A DNA stretch of 64,000 nucleotides from Psococerastis gibbosa (GCA_963971405.1 OZ020484.1:8866001-8930000); one strand, 5' to 3'; counted from the stretch's first letter, positions 20,436 to 31,411 are shown. Numbers and translations: made by a program. Notes: generated by a model not told the origin, from the sequence alone.

Positions 20436-21108
20436 GTCCCTATACTGTATGTATACTTTTAAGGATGTGATAAGGGCCGATATCTTTTAAAACAACAACC
20501 ACAACAGATTTTACTGAGTTAGCACCCAGTAACAGTATTCCATGGTTTTTGCGGATCGAAACTGAGACGTGTTAGGTGCTCGTATACTATTGAAGAAGAT
20601 TGGGCGAACCCCCAAAAAGCAAAAACAGACAGCTCGTTTTTAATTTGCTCTTGTCCCTGAACTGAAAATGAACAATTTTATGAAGATATTTTGCAATTGT
20701 TTTTAAAGTGACATTTGCGCCTTAGAGCAGAATTTCTCAAATTGTTATTCAGCGTATTAAGAAGGTAAATTTCTCATTACGGTGACGATTTTACTAAGCT
20801 ACGCCTGGAAAGGCTCTATCGGTTTGAAAGCTGTTGTAAAGCCTCCTTGATTCTTCTAAGGTCTCTTGTGCAATGTGACTCCCCCTCCAATTTGGAATTC
20901 CTTTGTAATCCCTGAGAACTGATATGCGATGAAAGTGACAATGTTGCCTCCCACACCATGGTTTAATTTAATTTCCAATTAAATGGTTGTCCTATTTCCC
21001 CTTTGAACCTTAATGCCTGATTGGCTTCCGAGACGAGAATTATGACTCCCTGAATTCGTTCCTTGGTGGTCTAGTCTCCTTGAATTATGTAAGGACTGAT
21101 TTTCTTTA
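20436..21108. other. Unannotated stretch
   Basis: No recognised feature. Confidence 0.3.
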
Positions 21109-21183
21109 GCCCATCACATGGTACAATATATGCAGTATTTTAACTACCTAATTTAATAGTTTCATTTCAATCTGAGCCATCAG
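21109..21183 (+). repeat. Direct repeat, first copy (second at 21630-21693)
   Basis: ATGGTACAATA, ACTACCTAATTTAAT and CTGAGCCATCAG recur at 21630-21693 with a few differences. The first copy ends exactly where MITE C begins. Confidence 0.6.
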
Positions 21184-21352
21184 CAGCCCGATCGAGACGA
21201 TTATAATACCGGGGTTAAATAAATACCCTAGGATTATAATTGTAAACAAACAAATTTTGAATAGCACTTTCCATTACAAAATTATCTTGTTTACATTTTT
21301 AATACCGGGGGATTAAATAAATACCGGTATTATAATCACCTCGATCAGGCTG
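21184..21352. mobile_element. MITE family C, copy 3 (reverse orientation)
   Basis: Ends CAGCCCGATCGAGACG and CACCTCGATCAGGCTG. The body is the reverse complement of the 8760 copy (GATTATAATTGTAAACAAAC, AATAGCACTTTCCATTAC). Confidence 0.75.
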
Positions 21353-21419
21353 CAGGTACGCGGCTCGTATCCGTACTTGGTTAAGTCATGCTTTCACCTG
21401 TTTCATTGCGTCAATGGTA

Positions 21420-21550
21420 AGCTTGTCTCAGCTTGTCAATTATCGCTTGTAGCCGGTGTAGGTTGACGTTGACCAACCAGTTTGCCAATGGCCAAAAATT
21501 AATACGTATACAATACAAATAATGTTCAAAATCCATGGGGTCATTGGCAT
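21420..21550 (-). pseudogene. Unrecognised coding-like fragment, paralogue of 18850-19047
   Basis: On the minus strand it contains NDPMDF and, in the same frame, IIDKLRQAYH, corresponding to NDPTDF and TLDKIRHAYN in the 18850 copy, with the middle eroded. See that entry for the comparison. Confidence 0.35.
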
Positions 21551-21819
21551 TGGACAATGCTCGAATGGACCACTGTAATTAGGCCTGGGTCCACAAAAAG
21601 GCCTTCAAACAAAAACCGAAAAACAAAACCCTATGATATGGTACAATAACTACCTAATTTAATGGTCTCATTTCATTCTGAGCCATCAGGGGTCGTGCTA
21701 AGTATTAAAAAAATATGTTACTTGTAATTCTTTTCCTTTTGTCCTGCCCATTCTTGCCTATCAAACAATCCAGTCATCAATTCAGTTCTTTGGGATAGGG
21801 AAACTTGAAATTTAAACCA

Positions 21820-21915
21820 AAACCTAAATTTAACCCTAGGAAAATTATTTACGAAGGAACGATTACTGTCCTAATTAATTGATAAATATAATGCACGGGT
21901 CCACTCGTACCGGTA
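21820..21915 (+). repeat. Diverged 3' end of family E
   Basis: AAATTTAACCCTAGGAAAAT, TATTTACGAAGGAA and AATTGATAAAT then CCACTCGTACCGG follow the order of the family E 3' end (compare 3075-3178), with many changes. Confidence 0.45.
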
Positions 21916-21969
21916 TCATTTATTAGCCATTGGGAGCATTTTCCTGGAAAACCTATTCGAGCATAGCAT

Positions 21970-22385
21970 ATGCGGATTATACGAATGTTAAGTACGAAAA
22001 TAAAATATGCCTATGCTATAATGACGCTGAGAGACGAACGTAGAAACGAAGATATAAGGCAAGAAATGAGAACCGGTGACGTACAGGAGAAACGTAGAGA
22101 AAAGGGGCTGAACTGGTGGGGGCACGTACTACCTAGAGACGAAAACCACCTTGTCAAAAGAGTAACGAACCGGGAGATACAAGGAAGAAGACCACCAGCG
22201 AGGCCGAGAGTTACACTGGGAAGAAAGATCGCCGGTATTTAAGAAGTTTGGGGCTCTCCACCGAGGACGCACAGGAAAGAACAGTGTGGAAACGCTGCTG
22301 TCGTAGGACAGAACTGTGTGGAAACGCTGCTGTCGTGCCGCTGACCCTCCATGAGGATAAGGCGCGGTAAAAGTAAAAGTAAGTA
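21970..22385 (+). pseudogene. RTE-like LINE ORF2 C-terminal remnant
   Basis: The frame includes RRNEDIRQEMRTGDVQEKRR, then LNWWGHVLPRDENHLVKRV. The better preserved relative at 36342 has NTDIRCQMRTRDIHEKLR and LSWWGHV. Both are the tail of an RTE-like/craniofacial-development-protein-2-like LINE. The frame breaks near 22,240. A 32-bp segment is tandemly duplicated at 22279-22310 and 22311-22342. The 3' end has GGCGCGGTAAAAGTAAAAGT, matching the AAAGTAAAGTAAGTA tail at 36,800. Confidence 0.75.
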
Positions 22386-23130
22386 GGCTAAGTATAATAG
22401 CTAAGAGAACACTCCCTGTGGTTTTCTGCGATAGCTCAGGAAATAAAAATAAGTACCTAACTCACAACAGGGGCGTATCCTAATAAGCTAATAACTAGGA
22501 ACTCCAAATTACGCTCCTGAAGGTTTAGGTACCTATGAAAATAGAGTGGACTGTATGAAAATAATATGATTTGGTAAGAGAACAAGAAATAAGAGAATAC
22601 GCCTACCGTACTCTGCTTACTCGGTGAAGGTGTAGTACAGTAGGTAGATCTATTATAATATGTAATGTATAGTGTGGTGCTGTAAGGTGTCTGGGTGTAT
22701 GTGTTTTAAGCGAATAGGCTACGCTACTTATCTACTGCTGGAGTCCGTGGCTTGCAAAGTATCCGCAGGAATCACAGCAGGGGCGAGCACAATAAACACT
22801 GTTTAATATAACGAATAATAACACAAACACGAGAACACTACAACCACAACTAATAAAATTAATGTAAATTAACAATAGGTAATAATTAAATAGAAATAGA
22901 ACCTATCGGAGCCGATAAAATATGCTGAATTGAATGACTGAATGCAGGGCGCGGGGATGAGTACCTAGCCGAATTTAGGGGTAGGTATAGGTACCTCTGC
23001 GACAACAACCCGCAACTATGCTTAGCTTTTGAAATGCGAGGCATTCACGGACACACCCTAGTATTTATTAATATAATTGGATTCAGTTGAAGAGATAGGC
23101 CTACTGTATTTGGAATGTTTATGTGTTTTA
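22386..23130. other. Unannotated stretch
   Basis: No element or gene recognised. Confidence 0.3.
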
Positions 23131-23349
23131 TAAATAAATAAATAAGGACTTTTTTTGTTCTATTACTAAGCCAACCGAGTGGAGTTAAGGCTATAAAGCC
23201 CTCTCTTACACTCAACTAGGAAGGCCCGGGACCGCCTGCTTGACATGCCCTCCGAAGCATGGCCAGAAAATGTAGGAAGTGTAGGACTCGAACCAACAAC
23301 CTTTCGGGTGAAAGCCAGAGTCCGTACCACTACTCTACATGTCCTGACA
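23131..23349 (-). mobile_element. SINE-A copy 4 (full length)
   Basis: Reverse orientation: tail as (AAAT)n at 23131-23146, body complement (CCCGGGACCGCCTGCTT), B box complement GGACTCGAACC and head ending near CTACATGTCCTGAC. ORFs on both strands over it are products of the SINE, not genes. Confidence 0.85.
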
Positions 23350-24599
23350 TGGCGTTTATTACACTTTCCTATTTTTCTTCGACCCATATATTTTATTGGA
23401 TCGAATATTGGAACAATATTCGAACGTGTAATTGGGGGGAATGTCACAACTCTTACAAAAAATGTTTTTAAAACTAAAGAAAGGAAAAAAAAGACAGTTG
23501 AGTGGGGAGATTTTTATTCTCTAATTTTTCCTTTGGGCTAAAGCCCAGTAAAATTACTTGAATTTAAATGGTTTTCCGAATTATATATACCGTATGTGGA
23601 AGCCTTCAGATATTTTCTTCGAGTTTGATCGACCAAAGACATAGCTGCCGAAAGCTTCATAACTTTCCAATTCTTTCTACACCTGGTTGACCATGCTGAA
23701 AGGGATTTTCTCCTTGCAATATAACATGAGAAGAGCCAACCATCCGGATAAGGTGGATTTAATATTTTAATATTGTCGGCCGTAGGCATCCGGAAAAAGG
23801 GGGGGCTGGACTGAGCTCTGAAACAAGCAAATATTAGAAAAGGGTGCTGACAAAAAAAGTTCAAACAACTTGTGCAATAGTGCCTACAAGTATAGTGTGG
23901 GTTCGCATCAAATTTAGGAAATTTGACAATGTACCGTGACCTGGAAGCCTATATGAATGGAATTACATCAATTTCATGCTCTGGGCTGAGGTGAAATTAC
24001 ATGTATTATGGTTTCTTTAGTCTGGGCAAAAACGTACATACAGTACATGATAATATTAAATAAAAGCTTTGAATTATAGCTAATCCAGTATCCATTTTGA
24101 ATCATCATAAGGGAAATTCTTAAATCAGACCCTGATTGCACTCATAGCTTTTATATGATGAAAAGTGGTAAAAACGGTACGAGTCCAAACTTATGCAAAC
24201 CTATTAATAAATTAGTATAGGTGCCCTAGTAGGTAATTATGAATAGTTCCATAGTAAATAACAATAGTTTTTTTTTTTGGGCTTCCGCGCTCATGTTGAT
24301 ATCGCGCCAAACTCAACCCTTCTCAGAGTGTTCCGAAGAGGGGGGTTGACATTAGAAATTTTATGACGAGAGAGGTTACCTTCTCGTCATTTCCCAGCAG
24401 GTGTTGCAGAGTGAGGGGGAGCGACAGAAAGGCTCTGGGGAGTAAATAATAAAATTGACCTGTGGTTAAATTTCGGCTACATCCATTTTCCTTATCCCAA
24501 AGCCTTTTTTCCAAAATCCCTTTTTTTAGGATAAAACTACAAGGGGGAGCGACCATGTGAGTTTTGTTACCATTGATAACGGCTGCAATATATGACTTT
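23350..24599. other. Unannotated stretch
   Basis: No recognised transposon end. Minus frames at 23538-23864 (108 codons) and 24323-24556 (77 codons) have no similarity I can name and low-complexity ends. Confidence 0.3.
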
Positions 24600-25155
24600 G
24601 AGAAAAAATTGTAGTTAGTTTTGAGAAAACAATAATTAGTTATCAGTTTCTTCGCCGTTTTCGGGAGTTAAAATATTACCAAATTTGAGTCTGTTCAAAA
24701 TATAAAAAACGGTCCTGAAGTATGGTATTTGTGAACCTAAATGTTTAATTTCATCGAAAAATATCGAATAGTTTGTCCGCACAACTCAACGAACAGACAT
24801 AGCTACTTACCACAGGCATTTTGTAAAAAAAAACAATTTTTGTGGTCGTATAGGATCTCAAAACGTGTAAATCCGTTTAAATTTCGAAACCGAAAATTTC
24901 GACCATCACAAGCTTTCCTTGTACTGACGGACAAGGGCTACGCCAGCTGCCCCCCCCCCCCCCTAGAGCCTGCTTTGGAAGCCCTGCTGTGATCTGAGAA
25001 CAACTTACCTATTTAAATAAAAAGTTAAAAAAAATAAAAAAAGTTACGAAATGACTATTCAAGGGGATGGGGACCTACCTCCTGCCCCCCCCCCCCCCAG
25101 CTGAAATCCTGGCGTCGCCCTTGCTCTTGCTGATGGATAAGGAAAGCAATAATTG
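24600..25155 (-). mobile_element. Family E (Helentron-like) copy, interrupted by a MITE
   Basis: Minus orientation. CAAAACGTGTAAATCCGTTT, CGAAAATTTCGACCATCACA and AGCTTTCCTTGTA correspond to the 5' part of the family, and TAAGGAAAGCAAT after 25,137 completes the 5' palindrome. The palindrome is split by the MITE at 24932-25129. The copy is diverged, and its 3' side fades near 24,600. Confidence 0.55.
24932..25129. mobile_element. hAT-type MITE inserted in family E
   Basis: The flanks CTGACGGA (24924-24931) and CTGATGGA (25130-25137) match at 7 of 8 bases. Termini are CAAGGGCTACGCCAGC and CTGGCGTCGCCCTTG (plus CTCTTG). C runs occur near both ends. The duplication falls inside the family E palindrome, so the MITE arrived later. 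Confidence 0.7.
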
Positions 25156-25396
25156 AATCTATTACGAGATGATTGCATATCTGCTGCATGTGGCGTTTGA
25201 ATTTTATTTACGGTACCACACCTCGCCGCCACTCCTTTGAACCTTTCCAGTCTTTGAACTTTGCCATCTGCCATGTTGTCTTGTCATCTCAGCATTATAA
25301 TTGTTGTCACCACGGGCGAGCTCACCTTTCAACTCTCGATTCTTTTAAAAATCCATTCTGTTTGTAGTCACTCTTGTCTATTTTTTTTTATACGCC

Positions 25397-25556
25397 CCAG
25401 TGGCCCGATTATGGCGATTGGTATTAACTTACTCCTGGGGTTAAAACTGGAAACAAACACATTTTGAATAGCACTTTCCATTGTTAAATTGTCTTGTTTA
25501 AATATTTTTAATACCAGGTATTATATTAACCCCGGTATTAGTATTTACGGGCCGCA
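25397..25556. mobile_element. MITE family C, degenerate copy 4
   Basis: TTTTGAATAGCACTTTCCAT, AATTGTCTTGTTTAAA and TTAATACCAGG align to the reverse-orientation core of the family. The ends (GGCCCGATTATGGCGAT / CGGGCCGCAG) are eroded. Confidence 0.55.
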
Positions 25557-26109
25557 GATCTTTAAAACACAATCCGACACCCCCACAGTCCGTATTTGGA
25601 AAAAAATACAATTTCACAGAAAATATCGACGTAGAGCTACAAAAATGTCTCATTGTATAATAAACGAAATGAACTTCTAAATTTTAATGTGTATGTCTGT
25701 AGTTAGTGACACCAATTGGCCACAGTTTTGGAATTTCTTCGATTTGCATAACATAACGTGGAATTGTTTAAGCCGTTGAAACTCGGTATTAAGACTATTC
25801 CGCTCCAAAGCGGATGACATTGAACGGTTTTGTCATGTTTGGCCCAAAAGAGCCCAAAAAAATGTTCCGCCTACGTCTAGCATATGCAACGTTCAACGAA
25901 CAGCAATCGTTGTTAACGAACAATTTGTGTATAATTCGCTGTGTTTCTTGTAAGTTAATTTACATTAATTGAGATTTAGGCTATTTACGATAATTTACAC
26001 TTTTTCCCGAATAACTTATTCTTTTACGTTGTGCTTGGTCTTCATAACGCAAATATACGATTACGATTATACGATTACGTATTTGTATATAAAAAAAAAT
26101 GTGTCGTAA
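25557..26109. other. Unannotated AT-rich stretch
   Basis: No feature recognised. A 63-codon frame at 25489-25680 overlaps the MITE and is not supported. Confidence 0.3.
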
Positions 26110-26231
26110 GTGTATGACAAGGGCGTAGCCAGAAGGGGGTCCAGGAGGTCCGGACCACTCCCGAAATATTTGCAGTGTACACTAGATAGAATGGAGTTTT
26201 AAATATATTGAGGTTACCTCACCTTCGGTTA

Positions 26232-26781
26232 GGCGCCCATTCCACCGACCGGCTAGGGCTATTTACAAAACGGTGACGTGGTAGCAGACATTCAAGACTT
26301 AGGTGGCGATTCCACCGATCTCGCATTGCAGAATGCAAATGAAATGTTTGTTTTCCTCTATGCCATAGTTAAAATTGATCAATGATCATGGACTAAAATC
26401 ATAAACAAACAAACTAAAATTACAAAATGGCTTCATGGGATATGTTAATTCGAGTCCTACACTTGCTACATTTTCTGGCCATGCTTCGGAGGGCATGTAA
26501 AGCAGGCGGTCCCGGGCCTTCCTAGTTGAGTGTAAGAGAGGCCTTTATAGCCCTAACTCCGCTAGGTTGGCTTAGTAATAGAACAAAAAGTCCTCATTTA
26601 TTTATTTATTATTTATTTATTTAATTACAAACATTTTAATAGATTTCTATAAAAAGAAAACAAACATTTCCGTCAATGTCATTTGCATTCTGCAATGCGA
26701 GATCGATGGAAACCCCGCCTAAGTCTGCTACCACGTCACCGTTTTTGTAAATAGCCCTAGCCGGTCGATGGAATGGGCACC
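26232..26781. mobile_element. Harbinger-like MITE family A, copy 1 (middle of nest)
   Basis: Long terminal inverted repeats start GGCGCCCATTCCACCGACC and end GGAATGGGCACC. The flanks are TTA on both sides. Three-base TWA duplications are typical of PIF/Harbinger. Inside lie GTGACGTGGTAGCAGACATT and its complement, an inner inverted pair starting TTAGGTGGCGATTCCACCGA, and a central ATTGATCAATGATCAT. SINE-A is inserted at about 26451-26622. Confidence 0.82.
26451..26622 (+). mobile_element. SINE-A copy 5, 5'-truncated, inside MITE (innermost)
   Basis: Begins at the B box (TTCGAGTCCTACACTTGC) and runs to the TTTATTTATTTA tail. Comparison with the other MITE A copies (ATGTTAATTACAAACATTTT uninterrupted) shows the break, with TTAATT repeated at both edges as the probable target duplication. 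Confidence 0.82.
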
Positions 26782-26836
26782 TTACGTTAGATGGACCCCT
26801 CCCGAAAAAAATTCTGGCTACGGTCTTGGTGTATGA

Positions 26837-27459
26837 TATAATACAATAGTAGTAGTTAAATTTGAAAAATTCCTATTATGAAATTTTAGTTTTTCCAGAC
26901 AGCAGTGTTAAACCAGTGAAATATGCAGCTAAGCACGATTATTTTGCATTTGGAAAAAATATAGCCGCCATACCTATTAAGAATCTTTGTCGTAAGGTAT
27001 CCTCTCACTCAACATTTTCACAGGAATAAAGGTAGCTAATCAACGGGAACAGGGAACATTCTTAAGTTCACAGACTTGTCAAAAAGGTTGCAAACAAAAG
27101 AAAGAAGCCATCAATGGCAAGTAATTAAAAGTGTGAAAGGCTTCCTCTGGTAGAGATATCTGACGCGGCTAATGGAACTGCGCCATGAGTCAGCACTGTG
27201 CAACCCCGACAAAAAGCACCTTTTTCGTTTTTGGGCTTTTGCATAAGTAAGCTGAGGTGTTGCAGTATATTGAGTGTGCTCTTGAAAGGGTTTCCTACTA
27301 TTCGGGAAATAGTCGCCTTGTGTTTGATGAACGATTGTAGATCTATGACTCAAAAATGTCATAGAAAGACACTGCAGTTGTTTATTCTGGTAGTAATTAG
27401 TGATTACAGTAAGTGCACCGATTGCAAAATCAAATTTTTCGTAAGTGGTCCTGCGTGAA
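26837..27459. other. Unannotated stretch
   Basis: Overlapping short frames on both strands at 27111-27458 have no known similarity. Confidence 0.3.
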
Positions 27460-27462
27460 TGC

Positions 27463-27550
27463 AGGGACGGATCCAGCCCATTTGGGGGGGGGGGGGTAGT
27501 TGTGGGTCAAAATATAACATACCTAGTTGTAGTATCGATTACATTAGTGA
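27463..27550. mobile_element. MITE family G, left-end fragment
   Basis: CAGGGACGGATCCAGCCCAT, a 14-base G run, TAGTTGTGGGTCAAAATA and GTAGTATCGATTACATTAG follow the left half of family G. The right terminus is missing. Confidence 0.6.
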
Positions 27551-27597
27551 AACCAACGCAAAAACTGACGCAATACTCACGGTGTCCGGTTCATAAA

Positions 27598-27862
27598 AGC
27601 GCAACGCATACGATGGCTAGGATACGCCTTAAGCATGTCAGACGACCGCATGCCGAAAAAGATGTATAATGTAAGCACGACAGGAAGACAACTGGCTGGA
27701 CTTTCTCAAAAACGCTGGAAGTATGAGTTGGAAACTGACCTTCGCGAGTTGGAAGTCCGTAGATGGTGGAGCGTTGTACAAAAGTCAAAACCGAGGTGAA
27801 TGGAGGAGTGTCGTCGAGCAGGCCAAAGCTCACCAAGGGCTGTAGAGCCAGAAGAAGAAGTG
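27598..27862 (+). pseudogene. LINE ORF2 C-terminal remnant (third family)
   Basis: The frame from 27599 reads AQRIRWLGYALSMSDDRMPK, then a diverged part, QKRWKYELETDLRELEVRRW, and a stop. A shifted frame then gives GEWRSVVEQAKAHQGL before the stop, followed by AGAAGAAGAAG. The pattern (IRWLGHxxRM..DR.pK; W..D...DLREL.v..W; WR.vv..AKAH.GL) is a classic LINE polyprotein tail. At least one frameshift. Its two reading parts overlap other short frames on both strands that can be ignored. Confidence 0.78.
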
Positions 27863-27959
27863 TGTGCGAAGTACCTATAGGATATTTTTTTATTTTTAGA
27901 AATTAGATGATGAATTTGGTTTGATGATTGATTTCACACGATCCAGCTATCCTGCCCAA

Positions 27960-28245
27960 CAGGCGCGGATCTAGAATGAGACCAAGGAGTGGGCTAAGAT
28001 ATAAAAGGGGGAAATTTTTTGCAAGATAGGGCTGAAATATTGGGGTTTTATTTTTTAATTTTCAGAGCAATGCGGGTTCTAAATTATAGGTTATTAATAC
28101 AACTGAGCCCAAGGGGGGCCCGGGAGTCTCCCCCGGGAGAAAACGTGAAAAATAAGACTGAAATAGTGGGGTTTTACGCATTTTGAGGAACCTAATGAGG
28201 GGGCGCTATAGCCCCCATAGCCCCCCCCCCCATAGATCCGCCCTG
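27960..28245. mobile_element. hAT-type MITE (286 bp) with 8-bp target duplication
   Basis: Exact repeats CTGCCCAA lie at 27952-27959 and 28246-28253. Inverted termini are CAGGCGCGGATCTAG and ATAGATCCGCCCTG. The interior is G-rich on one side and C-rich on the other (GGGGGCGCTATAGCCCCC near 28,199). Non-coding. Confidence 0.88.
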
Positions 28246-28253
28246 CTGCCCAA

Positions 28254-29680
28254 GGCTTGACCACCAAGTTCAAATGTGGTGCATTTTAGTAGGCGTTCCA
28301 GACTGGACAAAACTCAACAGCACCAGTCTATTCCAATTCGGACAAGAAAAGCTCACCCTGAACCTAGAGTGGAACTTAAGTGCAAAGACCGGAGCGATAA
28401 CGTTCCTTGATATTGTGTTTACAAATTTTGAAGAAAATTTACAAGGACGTACACGCCCATTTTTGACAGCTTTATGACAGCTGTGCATATTTCAATTTCA
28501 CCAGTTGAGGTCACTCACTCATAAACAGGGCCTTGTAAATATTTGAAATCATTGAGAGGGCAAGAATTCAGGATGTAAATATGGTAGGCGTTTTCCTTGA
28601 AAATTACCCCTCCTTTTTGACACGTTTGCCTGAGAGCGACGTGGAATTCACATTTTCTTTTTTATTCGAAGCGGTATGAATGATAAAGGGCTCCGATCGT
28701 GCAGATTTATTGGCTTCCTTGTTTTTTTATTTTTTTTTGTCTCTGTGGCTCAATATTCCCCACTCCCGCATTGCTTTGCTATCGTGTTCCCTATTTGAGT
28801 GCCTACTCCATGATTAAGTTGTTAGAAATTTTATTGGATGATGTTATATTAATTAGCATGAAGATGCCTTTTTTTGTTTTTATAAGTTACGGTATTTCAT
28901 AATAAAATAAATAATAGATAATTACTATTATTATATATATATATAAATATAATAATCACAAATATAAAAATAAATAATAAAATAATAAATAAATGAAAAT
29001 AGGCTACCATGATTGGTTTACGGGTACTATACCATAATCAGCATTCAGCAATGAAATTGTGAGTGTACATGATAGATATTGCCAGTAGCTTATCAGACTT
29101 GTCACACTTGCTGGTCTGATGAGATTTGGTAATTGTGTGAGGCGGTTATTGAGTTTAATGCGCAATGTAGTGGATAAAGGATAGTGCAGAGGCTGCAGTT
29201 CCTTATAATTATATGAATCGGAATCACCAACGGCCTTACTATGTTGAATCCATTAGAGCAGAGCATGTTTCAAACTGCGGCAAACTTGGTAGTGTGCACA
29301 GCGTTGGCAGGGGAACATGGTGGGACATGATAACCCACTGAGTCTATACCAGTCAGTCTACATGCGTGGCAAGTCCGTGTCAACTCCGATTAAATCGTGT
29401 GACTTTACCATGATCCCCAAGTGGTTCGGAATCCAATATAATCAGGAGGTCCACCCTGTCAGTTGACTCCCCTTCCCCCGAGGTGAAAGAGTTTACCGTT
29501 AGGATGCCTCAAGTTAACAAACAGACTCACCCCCCCCCCCGCCAGGCTGACTGGGTTGCTTAAAGCAGAAATGCTGAAAGCAGGCGTTGGAAAACAAACC
29601 TCTCATTATTATAGCCTATTATTATCCGAATTTAGCTGCAAAACCCTAATGTGAAACTTGGGCACGCACGTTTTTTACAA
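28254..29680. other. Unannotated stretch with AT microsatellite
   Basis: 28,915-28,995 is TA/TAAA low-complexity DNA. Complementary frames at 28270-28488 (both strands) are unrecognised. A C run near 29,530 has no visible MITE terminus. Confidence 0.3.
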
Positions 29681-29689
29681 GTTGTTGTA

Positions 29690-29800
29690 TTCTAGGCTTA
29701 ATGTTCTTGTTGATAGCAACTCTTAAGTCACTGCAGGCATTCTCGCGAACTATTTGCCATGGTCTCGCGGACCACCGGTTGGGAACCACGGATTTAGAAG
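29690..29800. mobile_element. Probable hAT right-end fragment
   Basis: CTCGCGGACCACCGGTTGGG followed by AACCAC resembles the right terminus of Charlie-like hAT elements (complement of GTGGTTCCCAACCGGTGGTCC). The left end was not found. Confidence 0.4.
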
Positions 29801-29849
29801 GATTATCTTCAAAAGCATGGATCCAAAGGCAGAACACTGAAACCAGTAC

Positions 29850-30181
29850 TGGAAAGACCTGGGCGAAGCTAATAAAAAAACAATTCCGCGCAGCCTACCC
29901 AGGTCCATCTGCCATCAGTGTTGCGGCGTTCAGGACCAAGACCACTACCTCGCTGCACACCTCAACCGCATTGGAGTCCGCGATTCCTGTGTTTGCGACC
30001 TGTGCGGACAGCCGGACACCCCCGGATGGACGCAGAACACCTCACGTCGTGTCCGGTGATCGACCGCACACTAACAAATGAATTTAAGACGAGTCTCAAA
30101 AAATCGCACTTCGCTACTGTGCTGATCGGCGCGTCACTAAATGGCCGACATGCAAAGGGTGAGCGTTGGCTATTCAGTTAG
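29850..30181 (+). pseudogene. LINE ORF2 zinc-knuckle C-terminus, frameshifted
   Basis: The first frame gives LAAHLNRIGVRDSCVCDLCG followed by QPDTP. A neighbouring frame then continues DAEHLTSCPVIDRTL. Together the C-x2-C...H...C arrangement is the zinc motif at the C-terminus of many LINE ORF2 proteins (NaHLhRiGv.ds..C.lCg....eH.l..CP). The frameshift lies around 30,025. Only the tail survives. Confidence 0.75.
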
Positions 30182-30774
30182 TAAGGATTTAGAATAATTC
30201 ATCTTGTTTCCATATATGTTCACCTTTCCTTCTCGTGCTGGATCTGCTGCAGGCCTGCAGTAGGCCCAGGGTATTTGCTAAAAAATTTACTAGTGATAAC
30301 GACGCCATAAAAAGACGACCTTCCAATCGACTGTCAGCTTAAACTGGCGTCAAGACAAGACGTCTAATGACCAATAAATACGAAGGGGCAGTAAAGAGTT
30401 GGGCGTAAAAGTGGAGACGGCGCAACAAATGTGAATGGGCAGGATGAGGTGACGACTTCCTGCTGCGCTCCCTCTATCTGCAGGAAACTGCTGTCGTTAT
30501 GGTCCCGGTTATTTTTCCCGCGTTAATGCTATACTACCACGTCTCTTCTCTCTCCCACAAACCACTACAAATTTCCCAATAAAATACTGAAATGGCTCGG
30601 GACATTTTTTACTTCCCCGTATACAGTTATAGAAATTGTTACACTCGTGTTTGGTTTGCCTTTTTTTCTGTACTGCCTACTTAAGGGAAATTTGATGGGA
30701 ATGTGTGGGGTTGATTTCCAGGACACCTCAATCAGGGCGCAGACTCAATATTAATGCTTACGAAGAAAGTCAGA
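30182..30774. other. Unannotated stretch
   Basis: No feature recognised. Confidence 0.3.
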
Positions 30775-30960
30775 ACATGTAAAGTAGTAGTATAGGCTGT
30801 GACTTTTACCCGAAAGGTTGTTGGTTAGATTCCCGCAAATGCTGTATTTTATGTAATGTAAAGCAGGCGGTTCTGTTCGAGTGTATAAGAGAGGGTTTTA
30901 TAGCCACAACTCCGCTAGGTTGGCTTAGTTAATCTATCAAAAAGTAATGATTTACTTTAG
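30775..30960 (+). mobile_element. SINE-A copy 6, diverged
   Basis: ACATGTAAAGTAGTAGTATA, AAAGGTTGTTGGTTAGATTC (B box mutated), TAAAGCAGGCGG, TAGCCACAACTCCGCTAGGT and a TTTACTTTA end. Substitutions in the B box suggest it can no longer be transcribed by pol III. Confidence 0.75.
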
Positions 30961-31408
30961 TTGGAAGAACTTAGGACACATTAAGGCGCAGACTAAAAAT
31001 TAAAACGTTAAACGAAAGATAATGAAAAGAGTTAAAAGTTGCTCAATGATTTCTAATATGAACCAGGCTTGCATTTGATAATTCCGAAAATCCTTCTATG
31101 CCCCCCCCCCCCCCCACAACGAACCCCTTCCCAATCCCCCTAACTAACTTAAACTTCCACAAAAAACCTTGGCCCTGACTTAGCAATACACATTTTATCC
31201 CCATACCGAAATTCCCCATAACCATGAAAAATGCTGGCTCACCTTGAAGACTATAGTATAGTAGGTACTGTAGCCTATGTATTTATTTTCCCTGAGACAA
31301 CACAGCAAATGAATCTTTAGAATTGCGTTTAGGTACCCATTGATTGAAATTAATTCTAAAAATGGCTAGTTAAACCGCTATTACAGTATTTCAAATACGA
31401 TGTTGGTC
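30961..31408. other. Unannotated stretch
   Basis: A 17-base C run at about 31,100 lies 50 bases from AAACCTTGGCCCTG, which resembles a MITE end, but no opposite end is visible. Confidence 0.3.
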
Positions 31409-31411
31409 TAA

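Larger units (their letters stand above)
26118..26828. mobile_element. hAT-type MITE family H (outermost element of a three-level nest)
   Basis: Exact 8-bp duplications GTGTATGA lie at 26110-26117 and 26829-26836. Termini are CAAGGGCGTAGCCAG and CTGGCTACGGTCTTG. Its own sequence is 26118-26231 plus 26785-26828 (about 155 bp), similar to 9130-9250. The rest is the Harbinger-like MITE at 26232-26781 with its duplicated TTA. Confidence 0.88.
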
